Notes: generated by a model from the sequence alone, not told the origin. Numbered from the stretch's first letter, positions 44,260 through 53,155 are shown. The stretch is 64,000 nucleotides of DNA from Betaproteobacteria bacterium (GCA_016125475.1 WGLR01000023.1:147296-211295), one strand, 5' to 3'. Program-made: numbers and translations.

Positions 44260-46227
44260 ATGACGACGGGCACGCAGGAAGTCATCGGCTACGGGGTCTA
44301 TCCTGAACGGCTGGAGAAGCGCGAGAACTGGCTCGAGCGCACGCTTCGCCATCCGGCGATGTGGGTGGGCCGCGAGATCGGCCACGGCAGCCGCCGGTTC
44401 GAACGGCTCGTGCGGGACGTCGAGCGTGCCGCACCCGAATTCGACGACCTGGATGCCGACGGCCTGCGCAGGGCGGCAATGGCACTGCGTCCGATGCTGC
44501 GACGAGAGGGATTCACGCCGGCCCTGGTCGCGCGAGCGTTCGCACTGATCCGGGCCGCGGCACCTGCGACGATCGGGATGCGGCACTTCGACGTCCAGCT
44601 CGCGGGGGGATGGGTGCTCCTGAACGGGTGCGTGGCAGAGATGGAGACGGGCGAGGGCAAGACGCTCACCGCGACGCTCGCGGCCGCGACGGCCGCGCTC
44701 GCGGGCACGCCGGTGCACGTCGTGACGGTGAACGACTACCTCGCGCAACGCGACGCCGAGGAGATGGGGCCGCTCTACCGGGCGCTCGGCCTGACGATCG
44801 GATGCGTGACCCACCATGTCCCGCCGCACGAACGGCGGCCGCAGTACGAATGCGACATCACCTACTGCACGAACAAGGATCTCGCGTTCGACTACCTCCG
44901 GGACCGCCTGCGCCTGAAGGGCCGGCCGCGCCCGCTGCGGCACGTGCTCTCGCGGATCGCGGGTGACACCCGTGACACCGGCCTCAACCTGCGCGGCCTG
45001 CACTTCGCGATCGTCGACGAGGTCGACAGCGTGCTCGTCGACGAGGCGCGCACGCCGCTCATCCTGTCGGCCGAGACGGACAGCGGTGCGCTCGAGCGCG
45101 TCTGCCGCGAGGCTCTCGAACTCGCCGCGCAACTCGCCGAAGGCACGCAGTTCGTGCTCGAACATCAGCGCACGCACGTCCGGATCACGGATGCAGGCAG
45201 GAAGCGGCTGGGCGAACTCGTTGCGGGCAGGCGCGGGGTGTGGGCAGGACCGAACCGGCGCGAGGAACTCGTGCGCCAGGCGCTGAGCGCGCTGCACCTC
45301 TTCCGCCGCGACCAGCAGTATCTCGTCGCCGACGGGAAGGTGCAGATCGTGGACGAGTTCACGGGACGCGTGATGCCCGACCGTTCGTGGGAACGCGGGC
45401 TGCACCAGATGATCGAGGTCAAGGAAGGCTGCGCGCTGACCGGACAGCGCGAGACACTTGCCCGGATCTCCTACCAGCGATTCTTCCGCCGCTACATCCG
45501 GCTCGCCGGCATGACGGGCACCGCGAAGGAGATATCCGGCGAGCTCTGGTCCGTCTACCGCCTGAAGGTCATGCGCGTGCCGACGCGCAGGCCCGTCCAG
45601 CGCCGGATAGGCGGGCTCCAGATCTTCGATACCGCGGACGACAAGTGGCGGGCGGTGCTCGAATCGGTACAGCGCGAACACACGAAGGGGCGGCCCGTGC
45701 TGGTGGGCACGCGGTCGGTGGCGGCGTCGGAGCGCCTCTCGGCACTGCTCACGGAAGCGGGTCTCGCGCACAGGCTCCTCAACGCCCGGCAGGACAGGGA
45801 GGAGGCCGACATCGTGAGCGACGCCGGACAGCCGGGCCGCATCACGGTCGCGACGAACATGGCGGGGCGTGGCACCGACATCAAGCTCGCACCCGACTCC
45901 GCCGCGGCTGGTGGCCTGCACGTGATCGTGACCGAACTCCACGAGGCGGGCCGCATCGATCGCCAGCTCTTCGGCCGCTGCGCGCGGCAGGGCGACCCCG
46001 GCACGTGCGAGGTGTTCGCGTGCTACGAGGACGAACTGATCTCGCGTTACGCGAGCCTCGCGCCCGACATCGCGGGCCGGGCCCCCGGCAAGGACCTCAC
46101 GGGGCCGGCGCTGTTCCGCTTCGCGCAGCGTCGCGCCGAACGCATCCACGCGATGATCCGTCAGGAGGTGCTGGAGATGGACGACTACCTGGGCGATCTG
46201 CTCGCTTTCGCGGGGCGCGCCGAATAG
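44260..46227 (+). CDS. SecA-like translocation ATPase lacking the C-terminal translocation domains
   Basis: A 655-residue SecA homologue, against about 850-930 for housekeeping SecA. Walker A is METGEGKTLTATL (128-140) and Walker B IVDEVDSVLVDEART. The preprotein cross-linking segment, VDEFTGRVMPDRSWERGLHQ, NMAGRGTDIKL and GRCARQGDPGT of the second nucleotide domain are all present. The protein stops shortly after FRFAQRRAERIHAMIRQEVL, the start of the long scaffold helix. The two-helix finger, the wing domain and the zinc tail are therefore missing. It begins 23 bases after the M50 gene. It would drive substrate movement for the operon's system rather than general secretion. Confidence 0.9.
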   Translation: MTTGTQEVIGYGVYPERLEKRENWLERTLRHPAMWVGREIGHGSRRFERLVRDVERAAPEFDDLDADGLRRAAMALRPMLRREGFTPALVARAFALIRAAAPATIGMRHFDVQLAGGWVLLNGCVAEMETGEGKTLTATLAAATAALAGTPVHVVTVNDYLAQRDAEEMGPLYRALGLTIGCVTHHVPPHERRPQYECDITYCTNKDLAFDYLRDRLRLKGRPRPLRHVLSRIAGDTRDTGLNLRGLHFAIVDEVDSVLVDEARTPLILSAETDSGALERVCREALELAAQLAEGTQFVLEHQRTHVRITDAGRKRLGELVAGRRGVWAGPNRREELVRQALSALHLFRRDQQYLVADGKVQIVDEFTGRVMPDRSWERGLHQMIEVKEGCALTGQRETLARISYQRFFRRYIRLAGMTGTAKEISGELWSVYRLKVMRVPTRRPVQRRIGGLQIFDTADDKWRAVLESVQREHTKGRPVLVGTRSVAASERLSALLTEAGLAHRLLNARQDREEADIVSDAGQPGRITVATNMAGRGTDIKLAPDSAAAGGLHVIVTELHEAGRIDRQLFGRCARQGDPGTCEVFACYEDELISRYASLAPDIAGRAPGKDLTGPALFRFAQRRAERIHAMIRQEVLEMDDYLGDLLAFAGRAE

Positions 46228-46246
46228 GGACGCCACCCCGCGCGTC

Positions 46247-46696
46247 TCACCGGCGTCTGCGCCGCTCGAGCCCGTTCGCGGGCCAGAACCTCTCCATGGC
46301 GAGGTACGTGTACGAGGCGGACCAGCCGATCAGCAGCAGCCCGTTCAGCGTCTCCATGCCTGCGACGAGCCGCAACGGACCAGCGGGCAGGATGTCGCCG
46401 AATCCGAGCGACGTGTACGTTTCCACGGAGAAGTAGAGGTACTGGCCGAGCGCGGCGGGAGGGTGCGACATGAGCGACCCGTCGTGGAAATAGAAGGCCA
46501 GCGCGTACGCGCTCAGCCCGTAGAGGACCATCTCGGACAGGTGCGCGAAGAACGTCGTGAAGATCACGAGGATGAGCTTGGCGCGCGAAGGCACCTGCAG
46601 GGCGGGCAGTATGGACGACAAGGCGCGCAGGACCTCGTAGTGCAGGACCGTTGTCGTCGCGAGCAGCAGGAACGATACGAGCGTGGCGGTGAGCAT
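46247..46696 (-). CDS. Potassium-channel-like membrane protein
   Basis: A 149-residue protein with a first hydrophobic helix near residues 2-18, a middle pair and a pore module. The pore loop YFSVETYTSLGFGDILPAG contains the K+ selectivity filter variant TSLGFGD (TxGYGD-like) followed by a final helix (MNGLLLIGWSASYTYLAMER region). It is an Ion_trans_2-type subunit that would tetramerise; no ligand-binding domain is attached. It faces the SecA-like gene with only 19 bases between stops. Confidence 0.85.
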   Translation of the reverse strand: MLTATLVSFLLLATTTVLHYEVLRALSSILPALQVPSRAKLILVIFTTFFAHLSEMVLYGLSAYALAFYFHDGSLMSHPPAALGQYLYFSVETYTSLGFGDILPAGPLRLVAGMETLNGLLLIGWSASYTYLAMERFWPANGLERRRRR

Positions 46697-46960
46697 GGCA
46701 CTTCAGGCGGGTGGCGCCGGCGGACCGGTCGCAACGGGGCGTCGCGCTCCGGGTCCGCGGGCGCATGCCGCCAGCATCGCTCCGGCCGGCTTACAGCGCT
46801 CTGACGACGGAATGTACCCCCGAAATCGGCGCCCGCCAGCAGATGTTTCCGGTTTCGCGGCCGAGGTGATCTGTCGACAGCGCGCGCGGGAATTGGTTGC
46901 GTGCCGACGGCAGGGCAGGGGATCTTTCCGGGATGCGCCTCCCGCACGGAGGCACCGGTG

Positions 46961-48166
46961 TCACGCGTATTGCAGCACGTCCCTGCGTGCGTCGAGCCAC
47001 GCGGCTTCGTCCGGCGCGACGAGCCGGTCGAGGTCTTCCGGGGTCGCAGCGGGGTCGTCCACCCAGCGCCGCAGCATCTCGCCCCCGTTGATGAGGTCGA
47101 TGGCGAGACGACCGTGCTCGTACTCGTACGGGAAATCCCGCCAGAGATCGTAATCGGGCCGGAGCTTCCGGAGCGCCTTGAACGCGAGGCTCACGACGCG
47201 CCACGGACGGAAGGCGCCGTGGTCGTAGCGGGGCGGCTCGACATGGATCTGGATGCCCGCGCAGAGCCTGCCCGCGTGCTTGTGGAAAGTGGGCTCGAAC
47301 CAGCACTCCCGGAGCTGGCAGCCGGCGAGCCAGCCCGGCGCGAGCTCGTGCATCGTCCGCATCAGCGCACGGGAGTCGACGTCCGGGGCACCGAGCAGTT
47401 CGAGCGGGCGGGTCGTTCCACGTCCTTCCGACAGGGTCGTGCCTTCGAGCATGACCGTGCCGGCATAGCAGCGGGCCATCCAGAGGTTCGGTGCGTTCGG
47501 GCTCGGATTGATCCATGCGCGCTCGCCGAGCGGCCAGCCGAAGCCGGGCGCCGCTTCCGGTTCCCATCCCGACATCGGTATCACCGTGTAGTCCACGTCG
47601 AGCTTCAGGGTCCGCACGAACCAGGTGCCGAGTTCACCCATGGTGAGTCCGTGACGCATCGGGAGCGGCCCGGCGCCGACGAAGCTCTCCCAGCCCGCTT
47701 GCAGCAGCGACCCTTCCACCGGACGGCCCGCCGGATTCGGACGGTCGAGCACGCAGACCGACTTGCCGTGCGCGGCTGCGGCCTCGAGTACGTAGCGCAG
47801 CGTCGTGATGAACGTGTAGATGCGGCAGCCGAGATCCTGCAGATCCACGAGCAGCACGTCGAAGCTGTCCATCATGCGGTCCGTGGGGCGGCGCACGTCG
47901 CCATACAGGCTGAACACGGGAATGCCGTGCACGGGATCCGTGAAGTCGGCCGACTCGATCATGTTGTCCTGCTTGTCGCCACGCAGGCCGTGCTGCGGTC
48001 CGAACGCGGCGGAGAGTGTCACCTCCGGAAGTGCCGCGAGCGCGTCGAGCGAGTGGACGAGCCCGCGCGTCACCGACGCCGGATGGGCGAGGAGCGCCAC
48101 CCGGCGGCCCGCGAGCGGTTTTCGCAGGGAAGGATCGTCGAGGAGGCGGTCGATTCCGAAGTTCAT
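46961..48166 (-). CDS. DUF1343 protein, NamZ-like exo-beta-N-acetylmuramidase
   Basis: A 401-residue member of the DUF1343 family, whose Bacillus member NamZ removes terminal MurNAc from peptidoglycan fragments. GRRVALLAHPASVTRGL, FGPQHGLRGDKQDNM, LVDLQDLGCRIYTFITTLRY, VLDRPNPAG and EGTTLSEGRGTTRPLELLGA are diagnostic. The ATG at 48166 gives a protein without a signal peptide, unlike many exported relatives, so it may act on recycled muropeptides in the cytoplasm. The open frame further upstream does not supply a signal sequence. The next gene upstream on the strand is a DOMON-like protein 40 bases away. Confidence 0.88.
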   Translation of the reverse strand: MNFGIDRLLDDPSLRKPLAGRRVALLAHPASVTRGLVHSLDALAALPEVTLSAAFGPQHGLRGDKQDNMIESADFTDPVHGIPVFSLYGDVRRPTDRMMDSFDVLLVDLQDLGCRIYTFITTLRYVLEAAAAHGKSVCVLDRPNPAGRPVEGSLLQAGWESFVGAGPLPMRHGLTMGELGTWFVRTLKLDVDYTVIPMSGWEPEAAPGFGWPLGERAWINPSPNAPNLWMARCYAGTVMLEGTTLSEGRGTTRPLELLGAPDVDSRALMRTMHELAPGWLAGCQLRECWFEPTFHKHAGRLCAGIQIHVEPPRYDHGAFRPWRVVSLAFKALRKLRPDYDLWRDFPYEYEHGRLAIDLINGGEMLRRWVDDPAATPEDLDRLVAPDEAAWLDARRDVLQYA

Positions 48167-48206
48167 GATGGGGCGGGTTCCGTGCGGTGTGGAGTGTATG
48201 CGCAGG

Positions 48207-48806
48207 TCAGGTCGGGAGGGCGAGCACGAAGCTTCCGGGATCGTGGAAATCGGGGCGTCCGGCCGGGTGGCGAAGCGCCCAGTACGACAGCGTGCCGTCC
48301 GGGGATTCCACGACGGTGCTGAGCGCGAGTTCGATCCCGTGCCGGGAATCACGGGCCGTCAGTGACGTCACGTCGACATCCGCCTCGAGTTCGAGTGTCC
48401 GCGCGGTCCGTCGCGTGCGGATGTCGAGGGGGCCGACGGGTGCGGGATCCGAAGCAGGTTCGCGATAGCCGGCGAACGCGTAGGACGCCCACTCACGCGA
48501 GGCGGAGAAATTGCATTCCGCATAGGCGGCGGCCCCCGGGGTCCGCACGAACATCTCGAAGCACGTGTGCTGCCAGAGGCGGTCGGCACGTCGCAGCGGG
48601 CCGCCCGCGGGAATGCGGACGCGGTCGATGTCCCCGTCCAGCACGTACCGCAGCTGCAACAGTCCGTCCGACTCCCACGCGACCTCGACGCGACACTGCA
48701 CGATCGCGTCCGGCGCACACGACGGATGGCGAATCAGCATCGCGACCGCGTGGCCGCTGCGTGTTCCGGCTCTGATGACCGGCGAGTCGTCTTCGTCTGG
48801 CGTCAT
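48207..48806 (-). CDS. DOMON-like domain protein
   Basis: A 199-residue protein resembling the cytoplasmic DOMON-like family of proteobacteria. RVEVAWESDGLLQLRYVLDG, LWQHTCFEMFVR, AYAECNFSASREWASYAFAG and LSYWALRHPAGRPDFHDPGS match the family's order of motifs. DOMON folds bind haem or sugars; the function here is unknown. The start at 48806 is favoured because upstream codons are not conserved in character. It is followed 40 bases later by the NamZ-like gene, which could point to a link with cell-wall sugars. Confidence 0.75.
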   Translation of the reverse strand: MTPDEDDSPVIRAGTRSGHAVAMLIRHPSCAPDAIVQCRVEVAWESDGLLQLRYVLDGDIDRVRIPAGGPLRRADRLWQHTCFEMFVRTPGAAAYAECNFSASREWASYAFAGYREPASDPAPVGPLDIRTRRTARTLELEADVDVTSLTARDSRHGIELALSTVVESPDGTLSYWALRHPAGRPDFHDPGSFVLALPT

Positions 48807-49245
48807 GTTGCGCAGATCATAGCGGGAGTTCGCGAATCCATGGCCATTCGTTTGACATCGGTCACACCACCCTCGCCAGGTGCGCCGGAGACTTCCTTCG
48901 TGATCGTGGAATAGCGGTCCGTGCGGCGGACGATTCGGTGCACGTGGCGACGGCGGGCGATCCTCGCAACGGCGGGCGGGCGTCTCGCGAAAGGTGTCGT
49001 GGCACGAAGACACTGTCATTGCTCATACGCCATTTCATCTATATCGGTCGTGTCGGAAAGTTCCTACTCTCGATCATGCATGACCCGGGATGGATCTCCG
49101 GGGACGTCGATCCCGTCGGGCTTCGTGCGGGAGCGGGTGTGGGCGTCCGGTGCGGTGCGGGGTGCGCGGATCCTCTCTCGCGTCCTGGTCGATGCCGGAT
49201 CGTTGCCTTTGTTGATTTTTCGCGACTCGGAAAGGAGGGTGCGAT
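48807..49245. other. Divergent intergenic region (439 bp)
   Basis: The region lies between the DOMON-like gene (minus) and the exported protein at 49246 (plus). The part around 49018-49075 is richer in A and T (CATTTCATCTATATCGG) and is the likeliest promoter area. No open frame has a convincing start and composition. A strong AAGGAGGG site at its end serves the gene at 49246. Confidence 0.45.
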
Positions 49246-50193
49246 ATGGAGACCAGAACGAGACTCAAGTGGGTGGCCAGGGCCGCAGCGCTCGTGGCCG
49301 CGTCGGCGCTTGCGCAGAACGCGTCGGCACTCTACGTCGGCATGTACGCCATCGGCGATTTCGTGCCGAGTTCCTCGGGGGGCTGCGGGGGCGGGGACCG
49401 TACCTCGTGGCCCGGCATGGCGCAGGCCTGGTGGGATCACATGGGCGTTCACGGCCACTATCAGGGCCCTGCGGGCAATCAGTACAAGTACATCAACGGC
49501 AACATGAACATCAGTCGCTTCTGCGACACGTCGTACGACGCCGACTGCCGCGACCACCAGTCGTCCAGCCCGTCCGGCCTCGACTGGATGGATGCGGCCA
49601 TCATCGCGACGCACGGCTCGGACTCGGGTGATCACTGGGCCGGCACGATGCGCTATCCGAACGCGTCCATCCCGGACAGCTGCGATCTCGACGGTGGCGG
49701 CTCCTCGCAGGAGATGAAGGTCGGCGACAGCTGGATCATGTTCCAGCACGTGTCGTCGTGCTTCAGCGCCGACGACGACAACCTGCCTGGAATCCGCAAC
49801 GCGATGGAGGACACGAGCACGTCGACCACGCGTCGCGCACATCTGTGGACCGGCTTCCACGGCCTCATGTGGATCTCGTCGAGCTTCAACGGCGACTACC
49901 GCGACGTCGCGCACGACGGCCACTCGATTCCCGTCGCGAATGCGTGGGTGCAGAACCTGCACCGGCCGAACCAGTTCGACTGCGCGTGGTACGACCCGTT
50001 CAACTGGTTCGGGACCTGTCAGGACCAGTGTCCCGTGGCCTATGCGATCAGCAACACGACGGGGAATGCGCTCACGCGCCTGACGACCGAGCGCTACAAC
50101 TTCGTCTACTCCGATCCGCCCGACAACACCGCGTGGGCGTGGATGGCCTACGGCGGGTGCGACCCGTCCGGCGAGACCACCTGGAACCCGTGA
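49246..50193 (+). CDS. Exported DUF6345-like protein with possible clan-CD His/Cys dyad
   Basis: A 315-residue protein with a signal peptide ending near QNASA. The mature protein is rich in Trp, Gly, Cys and His. It has AAIIATHGSDSG with His123-Gly124 and WIMFQHVSSCFSADDD with Cys172. This is a hydrophobic strand ending in HG followed by a strand ending in SC, the arrangement of clan-CD cysteine peptidases (caspase/gingipain fold), and the overall look recalls DUF6345 proteins. FHGLMWISS and AWAWMAYGGC follow. Ten cysteines suggest disulfides, and a DsbA-like protein is encoded nearby. Identification is tentative. Confidence 0.6.
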   Translation: METRTRLKWVARAAALVAASALAQNASALYVGMYAIGDFVPSSSGGCGGGDRTSWPGMAQAWWDHMGVHGHYQGPAGNQYKYINGNMNISRFCDTSYDADCRDHQSSSPSGLDWMDAAIIATHGSDSGDHWAGTMRYPNASIPDSCDLDGGGSSQEMKVGDSWIMFQHVSSCFSADDDNLPGIRNAMEDTSTSTTRRAHLWTGFHGLMWISSSFNGDYRDVAHDGHSIPVANAWVQNLHRPNQFDCAWYDPFNWFGTCQDQCPVAYAISNTTGNALTRLTTERYNFVYSDPPDNTAWAWMAYGGCDPSGETTWNP

Positions 50194-50251
50194 CGCAGGC
50201 AGCACGGCCGCGCCGTGCGCAACCATCATCATTTCGTGGAGGATGGAGACC

Positions 50252-51334
50252 ATGTCCATCGCTAAGCATCTCTCAGGAGCGGCACTCGCAGTCTGCGCCG
50301 CGTTCGCCGCAGGGAGCGCGCTCGCCCAGAGCAACGAGACCGACCCGAGTCTCGACGAGCTTCTCAGGGTCGTCGACGCAGCCATGCCCCCTGTCATCAC
50401 CGACGACAACTCGGGGCTCGTCGACAACCTGCTCGGCGTGAAGCTGGGCACCCCGATCAGCGAGGCCTTTCCGAAAACGCTGCCGCGCGCCAGGGCGCTC
50501 ATCTTCGGGCCGCGCGTGGTACCGACCCGGTCGCCGGACTGCTTCCGTTCGACGGCCGGACCGGACCGTGACGAGTGCGTCGAATCCGTCGGGCAGGAAG
50601 ACGGCGGGGATACCTTCCGCTCGCTCACGTACAGCAAGAATCTCGGTGCGGGGAACATCCGGTTCCTGTTCCGGCCGAAGGTGGCCGACATCCAGCCGAC
50701 CGATCTCAAGCCGGTCGACATGACGAACCAGCAGGCCTACGAAAAGGCGCTCGCCTTCCTCGGTGACGCGTTCGGCCTGCCCGGCGCGGAGGTGCCGCCT
50801 CCTCCGAATGTCGACGTGCTGCCCGTGCGGGATCTCATGGTGGGTTTCGATCCGAAGGCGAACATGGCGCCCGTCGCCATCCAGAAGGTCGTGTTCCTGC
50901 GCCGGGGGCTGCAGCTGCCGAGGCCGCTCGTCGATCCGAACACGAAGACCGAGGTCTCGTACCTGCCCGCACCCGGCCTCGCCCGTGTCGCGCTCGATGC
51001 CAACGGCAACGTCGTGAACGCGGTGGTCACCGGCTGGCAGGATCTCGTCGTGGATCGCGAGAGGGTCAATCCGAAGAACGCCAAGACGCGCAACGACCTC
51101 GTGAAGGAGATCGCGAACGAACTGTTCACGAGCCAGGGTGGTAACGTTCAGACCGTCAGGATACTGATCGGTCTCACCACGGCGTTCAACGGCAAGCAGG
51201 GCATGCTGCTGCCGGCCGTGCAGGTGTTCGTGGATCCCGGTACGCGTGACGAGGCGCCTCCGGGACCGACGACGGGAGGCGTGGTCGAGGAATTCCCGCT
51301 CGTGGCATTCCCCACCGCCGACCTCCAGCGATAA
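50252..51334 (+). CDS. Exported protein of unknown function, partner candidate of the upstream gene
   Basis: A 360-residue protein with a signal peptide (AALAVCAAFAAGSALA). The mature part contains two cysteines (DCFRS and DECVES), a Pro-rich turn (LPGAEVPPPPNVDVLPV) and beta-type stretches (YLPAPGLARVALDANGN, VQTVRILIGLTTAFNGKQG). The latter resemble propeptide-like domains ahead of some secreted peptidases. The ATG at 50252 has GGAG at the right distance; an ATG 9 bases upstream is less well placed. It follows the His/Cys-dyad protein by 58 bases and may be cotranscribed. No known domain is assigned. Confidence 0.65.
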   Translation: MSIAKHLSGAALAVCAAFAAGSALAQSNETDPSLDELLRVVDAAMPPVITDDNSGLVDNLLGVKLGTPISEAFPKTLPRARALIFGPRVVPTRSPDCFRSTAGPDRDECVESVGQEDGGDTFRSLTYSKNLGAGNIRFLFRPKVADIQPTDLKPVDMTNQQAYEKALAFLGDAFGLPGAEVPPPPNVDVLPVRDLMVGFDPKANMAPVAIQKVVFLRRGLQLPRPLVDPNTKTEVSYLPAPGLARVALDANGNVVNAVVTGWQDLVVDRERVNPKNAKTRNDLVKEIANELFTSQGGNVQTVRILIGLTTAFNGKQGMLLPAVQVFVDPGTRDEAPPGPTTGGVVEEFPLVAFPTADLQR

Positions 51335-51434
51335 GGGTGCGCAACGACATTGCGCCGGTAACGGGGCCGATTCGGGCCCCGTCCCGGCGTGATGTCGACG
51401 CTGCATGAAACCTCGATATCAGGAGACATTTGAC

Positions 51435-52247
51435 ATGAGACACAGACTGTTCGGAACGGCCATTCCCGCGCTCGTCGCAGCTGCCGGGGTCTTCGCGGCG
51501 ACACCCGCATCGGCCGCCATCACCATCGGTACGGATCTCGGCGGCGGGGATCTCCTGAACGTCGGTTACGGCACCACCGGCATCGCGAGCATGGTGCGGC
51601 CGCTGCTGTTCGTGAGCCAGCTCGCGGACACCCAGGTGGCTGCGACGCAGGCGGGCACGACGACCGATCTCGACTTTTCGCCTTCCGTGACGGGCGCGGG
51701 CACCTCGATGCTCGATCTCGTCTACAACTTCTCGAACATCGGGACGACGACCACGTTCACGGACCTGCGCTTCATGCTGAACGTGCAGCCCGATGGCGAC
51801 GGTGCCGTGTCGTTCCCGACCTTCATGGACAACGTCACGGAATCCTGGGGCGCGAAGATCGCGGGGGATCCCGACGGCAGGGAGGTGGCGCTGTTCGATC
51901 TCACGACGCCGCTCGTCAACCAGATGCAGATCGCCAACGGACTCACCGACGGTGCCAACGCGTGCGGGGCGGCACCGTGCGACGCCGACTTCGGCCTGCA
52001 GTGGAATCGCGCGAGCCTCGCACCCGGCGAGACGTGGTCGATTCACGTGAAGCTCGTCGACGACCCGTCTCTCGTCGGTCCCGGCGGACGCTATCTCGTC
52101 GCGACTTCGGCGAACACCGCGGACACCCAGCTGTTCGTGGGCAACATACAGGCCGTCCCCGAGCCGGAGACCTACGCGATGATGTTCGGCGGACTCGGTC
52201 TGCTGGGACTGCAGCTCGCCAGGCGGCGTCGCAGGCAGGGCAACTAG
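51435..52247 (+). CDS. Exported protein with PEP-CTERM sorting signal
   Basis: A 270-residue protein with a signal peptide (MRHRLFGTAIPALVAAAGVFAATPASA), a beta-rich middle (LMLDLVYNFSNIG-like strands, two Cys in NACGAAPCD) and a classical C-terminal signal: AVPEPETYAMMFGGLGLLGL then ARRRRRQGN. The PEPETYAMM version is common in Betaproteobacteria. Exosortase would cut at the PEP motif. The ATG at 51435 follows AGGAGACATT. It lies between two other exported genes. Confidence 0.92.
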   Translation: MRHRLFGTAIPALVAAAGVFAATPASAAITIGTDLGGGDLLNVGYGTTGIASMVRPLLFVSQLADTQVAATQAGTTTDLDFSPSVTGAGTSMLDLVYNFSNIGTTTTFTDLRFMLNVQPDGDGAVSFPTFMDNVTESWGAKIAGDPDGREVALFDLTTPLVNQMQIANGLTDGANACGAAPCDADFGLQWNRASLAPGETWSIHVKLVDDPSLVGPGGRYLVATSANTADTQLFVGNIQAVPEPETYAMMFGGLGLLGLQLARRRRRQGN

Positions 52248-52318
52248 CGTCGGCATCGTCCGGGGCCGGGTCTGACCCGGCTCCGGGCGTGCTGACGTGT
52301 CTGCAGAGGAGACCTGCC

Positions 52319-53104
52319 ATGCATGCACTGATCAGGGTCGCCGCGTTCGCGGCGGCAGTACTCGTGGGCTGCCAGACACCCGTCCTCGCGGACGACGACA
52401 CCGCGGCACTGCGCCGCGAAGTGCAGCAGCTGCGCGAGGAACTGGACGCCGTCAGGCGGGACGTCCAGGACATCCGTAAGTCCATGGGGCCGAAGCGCAC
52501 CGCGACCGGGTGGGAGATCGTCGAAGGGATGACGATCCATCCCGAGGGCGCCCCGCAGCTCGGGGCGGACGATGCGCCGCTCATGCTCATCGAGTTTTCG
52601 GACTACCAGTGTCCGTTCTGCGCCCGCCACTTCCACGAGACGATGCCGAAGCTCCGGGAGGCCTTCGTCGACACCGGCAGGCTTCGGTACATGGTGGCGG
52701 ACTTCCCGATCGAGCGGCTCCATCCGCTCGCGCTCAAGGCGTCGGAGGCCGCCCACTGCGCGGCCGACCAGGGAAAGTTCTGGGCGATGCACGACCGGCT
52801 CTTCCAGTCGCAGCGCGCGCTCGAGCCCTGGAACGCCCACGCGGAGGCCCTCGGACTCGATGTCGCGAAGTTCGACGAGTGCATGAGTACGGGGCACTAC
52901 GCGGAGGAGATCCGTCGCAACGTGGCCCAGGCGTATCGCGCAGGTGTCACGAGCACGCCCGTGTTCCTGCTCGCGAAGGTCGGGGAAGACGGCATCCAGG
53001 TGGTGCGGCGGCTGCGTGGTGCGGCGCCGTTCCCGGTATTCAAGGCGGAGATCGAGGCCCTGCTGGCCGGCGAGGCGGAGAGCCCGAACGCCGACTCGCA
53101 GTGA
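52319..53104 (+). CDS. DsbA-family thioredoxin-like lipoprotein
   Basis: A 261-residue envelope protein. LVGC at 15-18 is a good lipobox, with Cys18 the lipid-modified residue, although cleavage after VLA is an alternative. A coiled coil follows at about 28-56 (LRREVQQLREELDAVRRDV). The DsbA-like domain has Cys98-Pro-Phe-Cys101 in DYQCPFCARHF and the cis-Pro motif GVTSTPVF. It would catalyse thiol-disulfide exchange in the periplasm. Similar coiled-coil plus DsbA proteins occur in many proteobacteria. Cys-rich exported proteins encoded just upstream are possible clients. Confidence 0.88.
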   Translation: MHALIRVAAFAAAVLVGCQTPVLADDDTAALRREVQQLREELDAVRRDVQDIRKSMGPKRTATGWEIVEGMTIHPEGAPQLGADDAPLMLIEFSDYQCPFCARHFHETMPKLREAFVDTGRLRYMVADFPIERLHPLALKASEAAHCAADQGKFWAMHDRLFQSQRALEPWNAHAEALGLDVAKFDECMSTGHYAEEIRRNVAQAYRAGVTSTPVFLLAKVGEDGIQVVRRLRGAAPFPVFKAEIEALLAGEAESPNADSQ

Positions 53105-53121
53105 GGGCCGTCAGGACCTGA

Positions 53122-53145
53122 CGCGGCGGCCGGCGGGCCGCCGCG
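53122..53145. terminator. Hairpin between convergent genes
   Basis: CGCGGCGGCC (53122-53131) pairs with GGCCGCCGCG (53136-53145) around GGCG. An outer pair CCTGACGC (53117-53124) and GCGTCAGG (53153-53160) offers an alternative larger fold. Confidence 0.55.
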
Positions 53146-53155
53146 CGTGTCTGCG

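Noticed and set aside
40177..46227. Reading the operon as a standard type I secretion or bacteriocin ABC exporter
   Set aside because: No ABC transporter or peptidase C39 domain is encoded; the energy source is SecA-like and the peptidase is M50 type.
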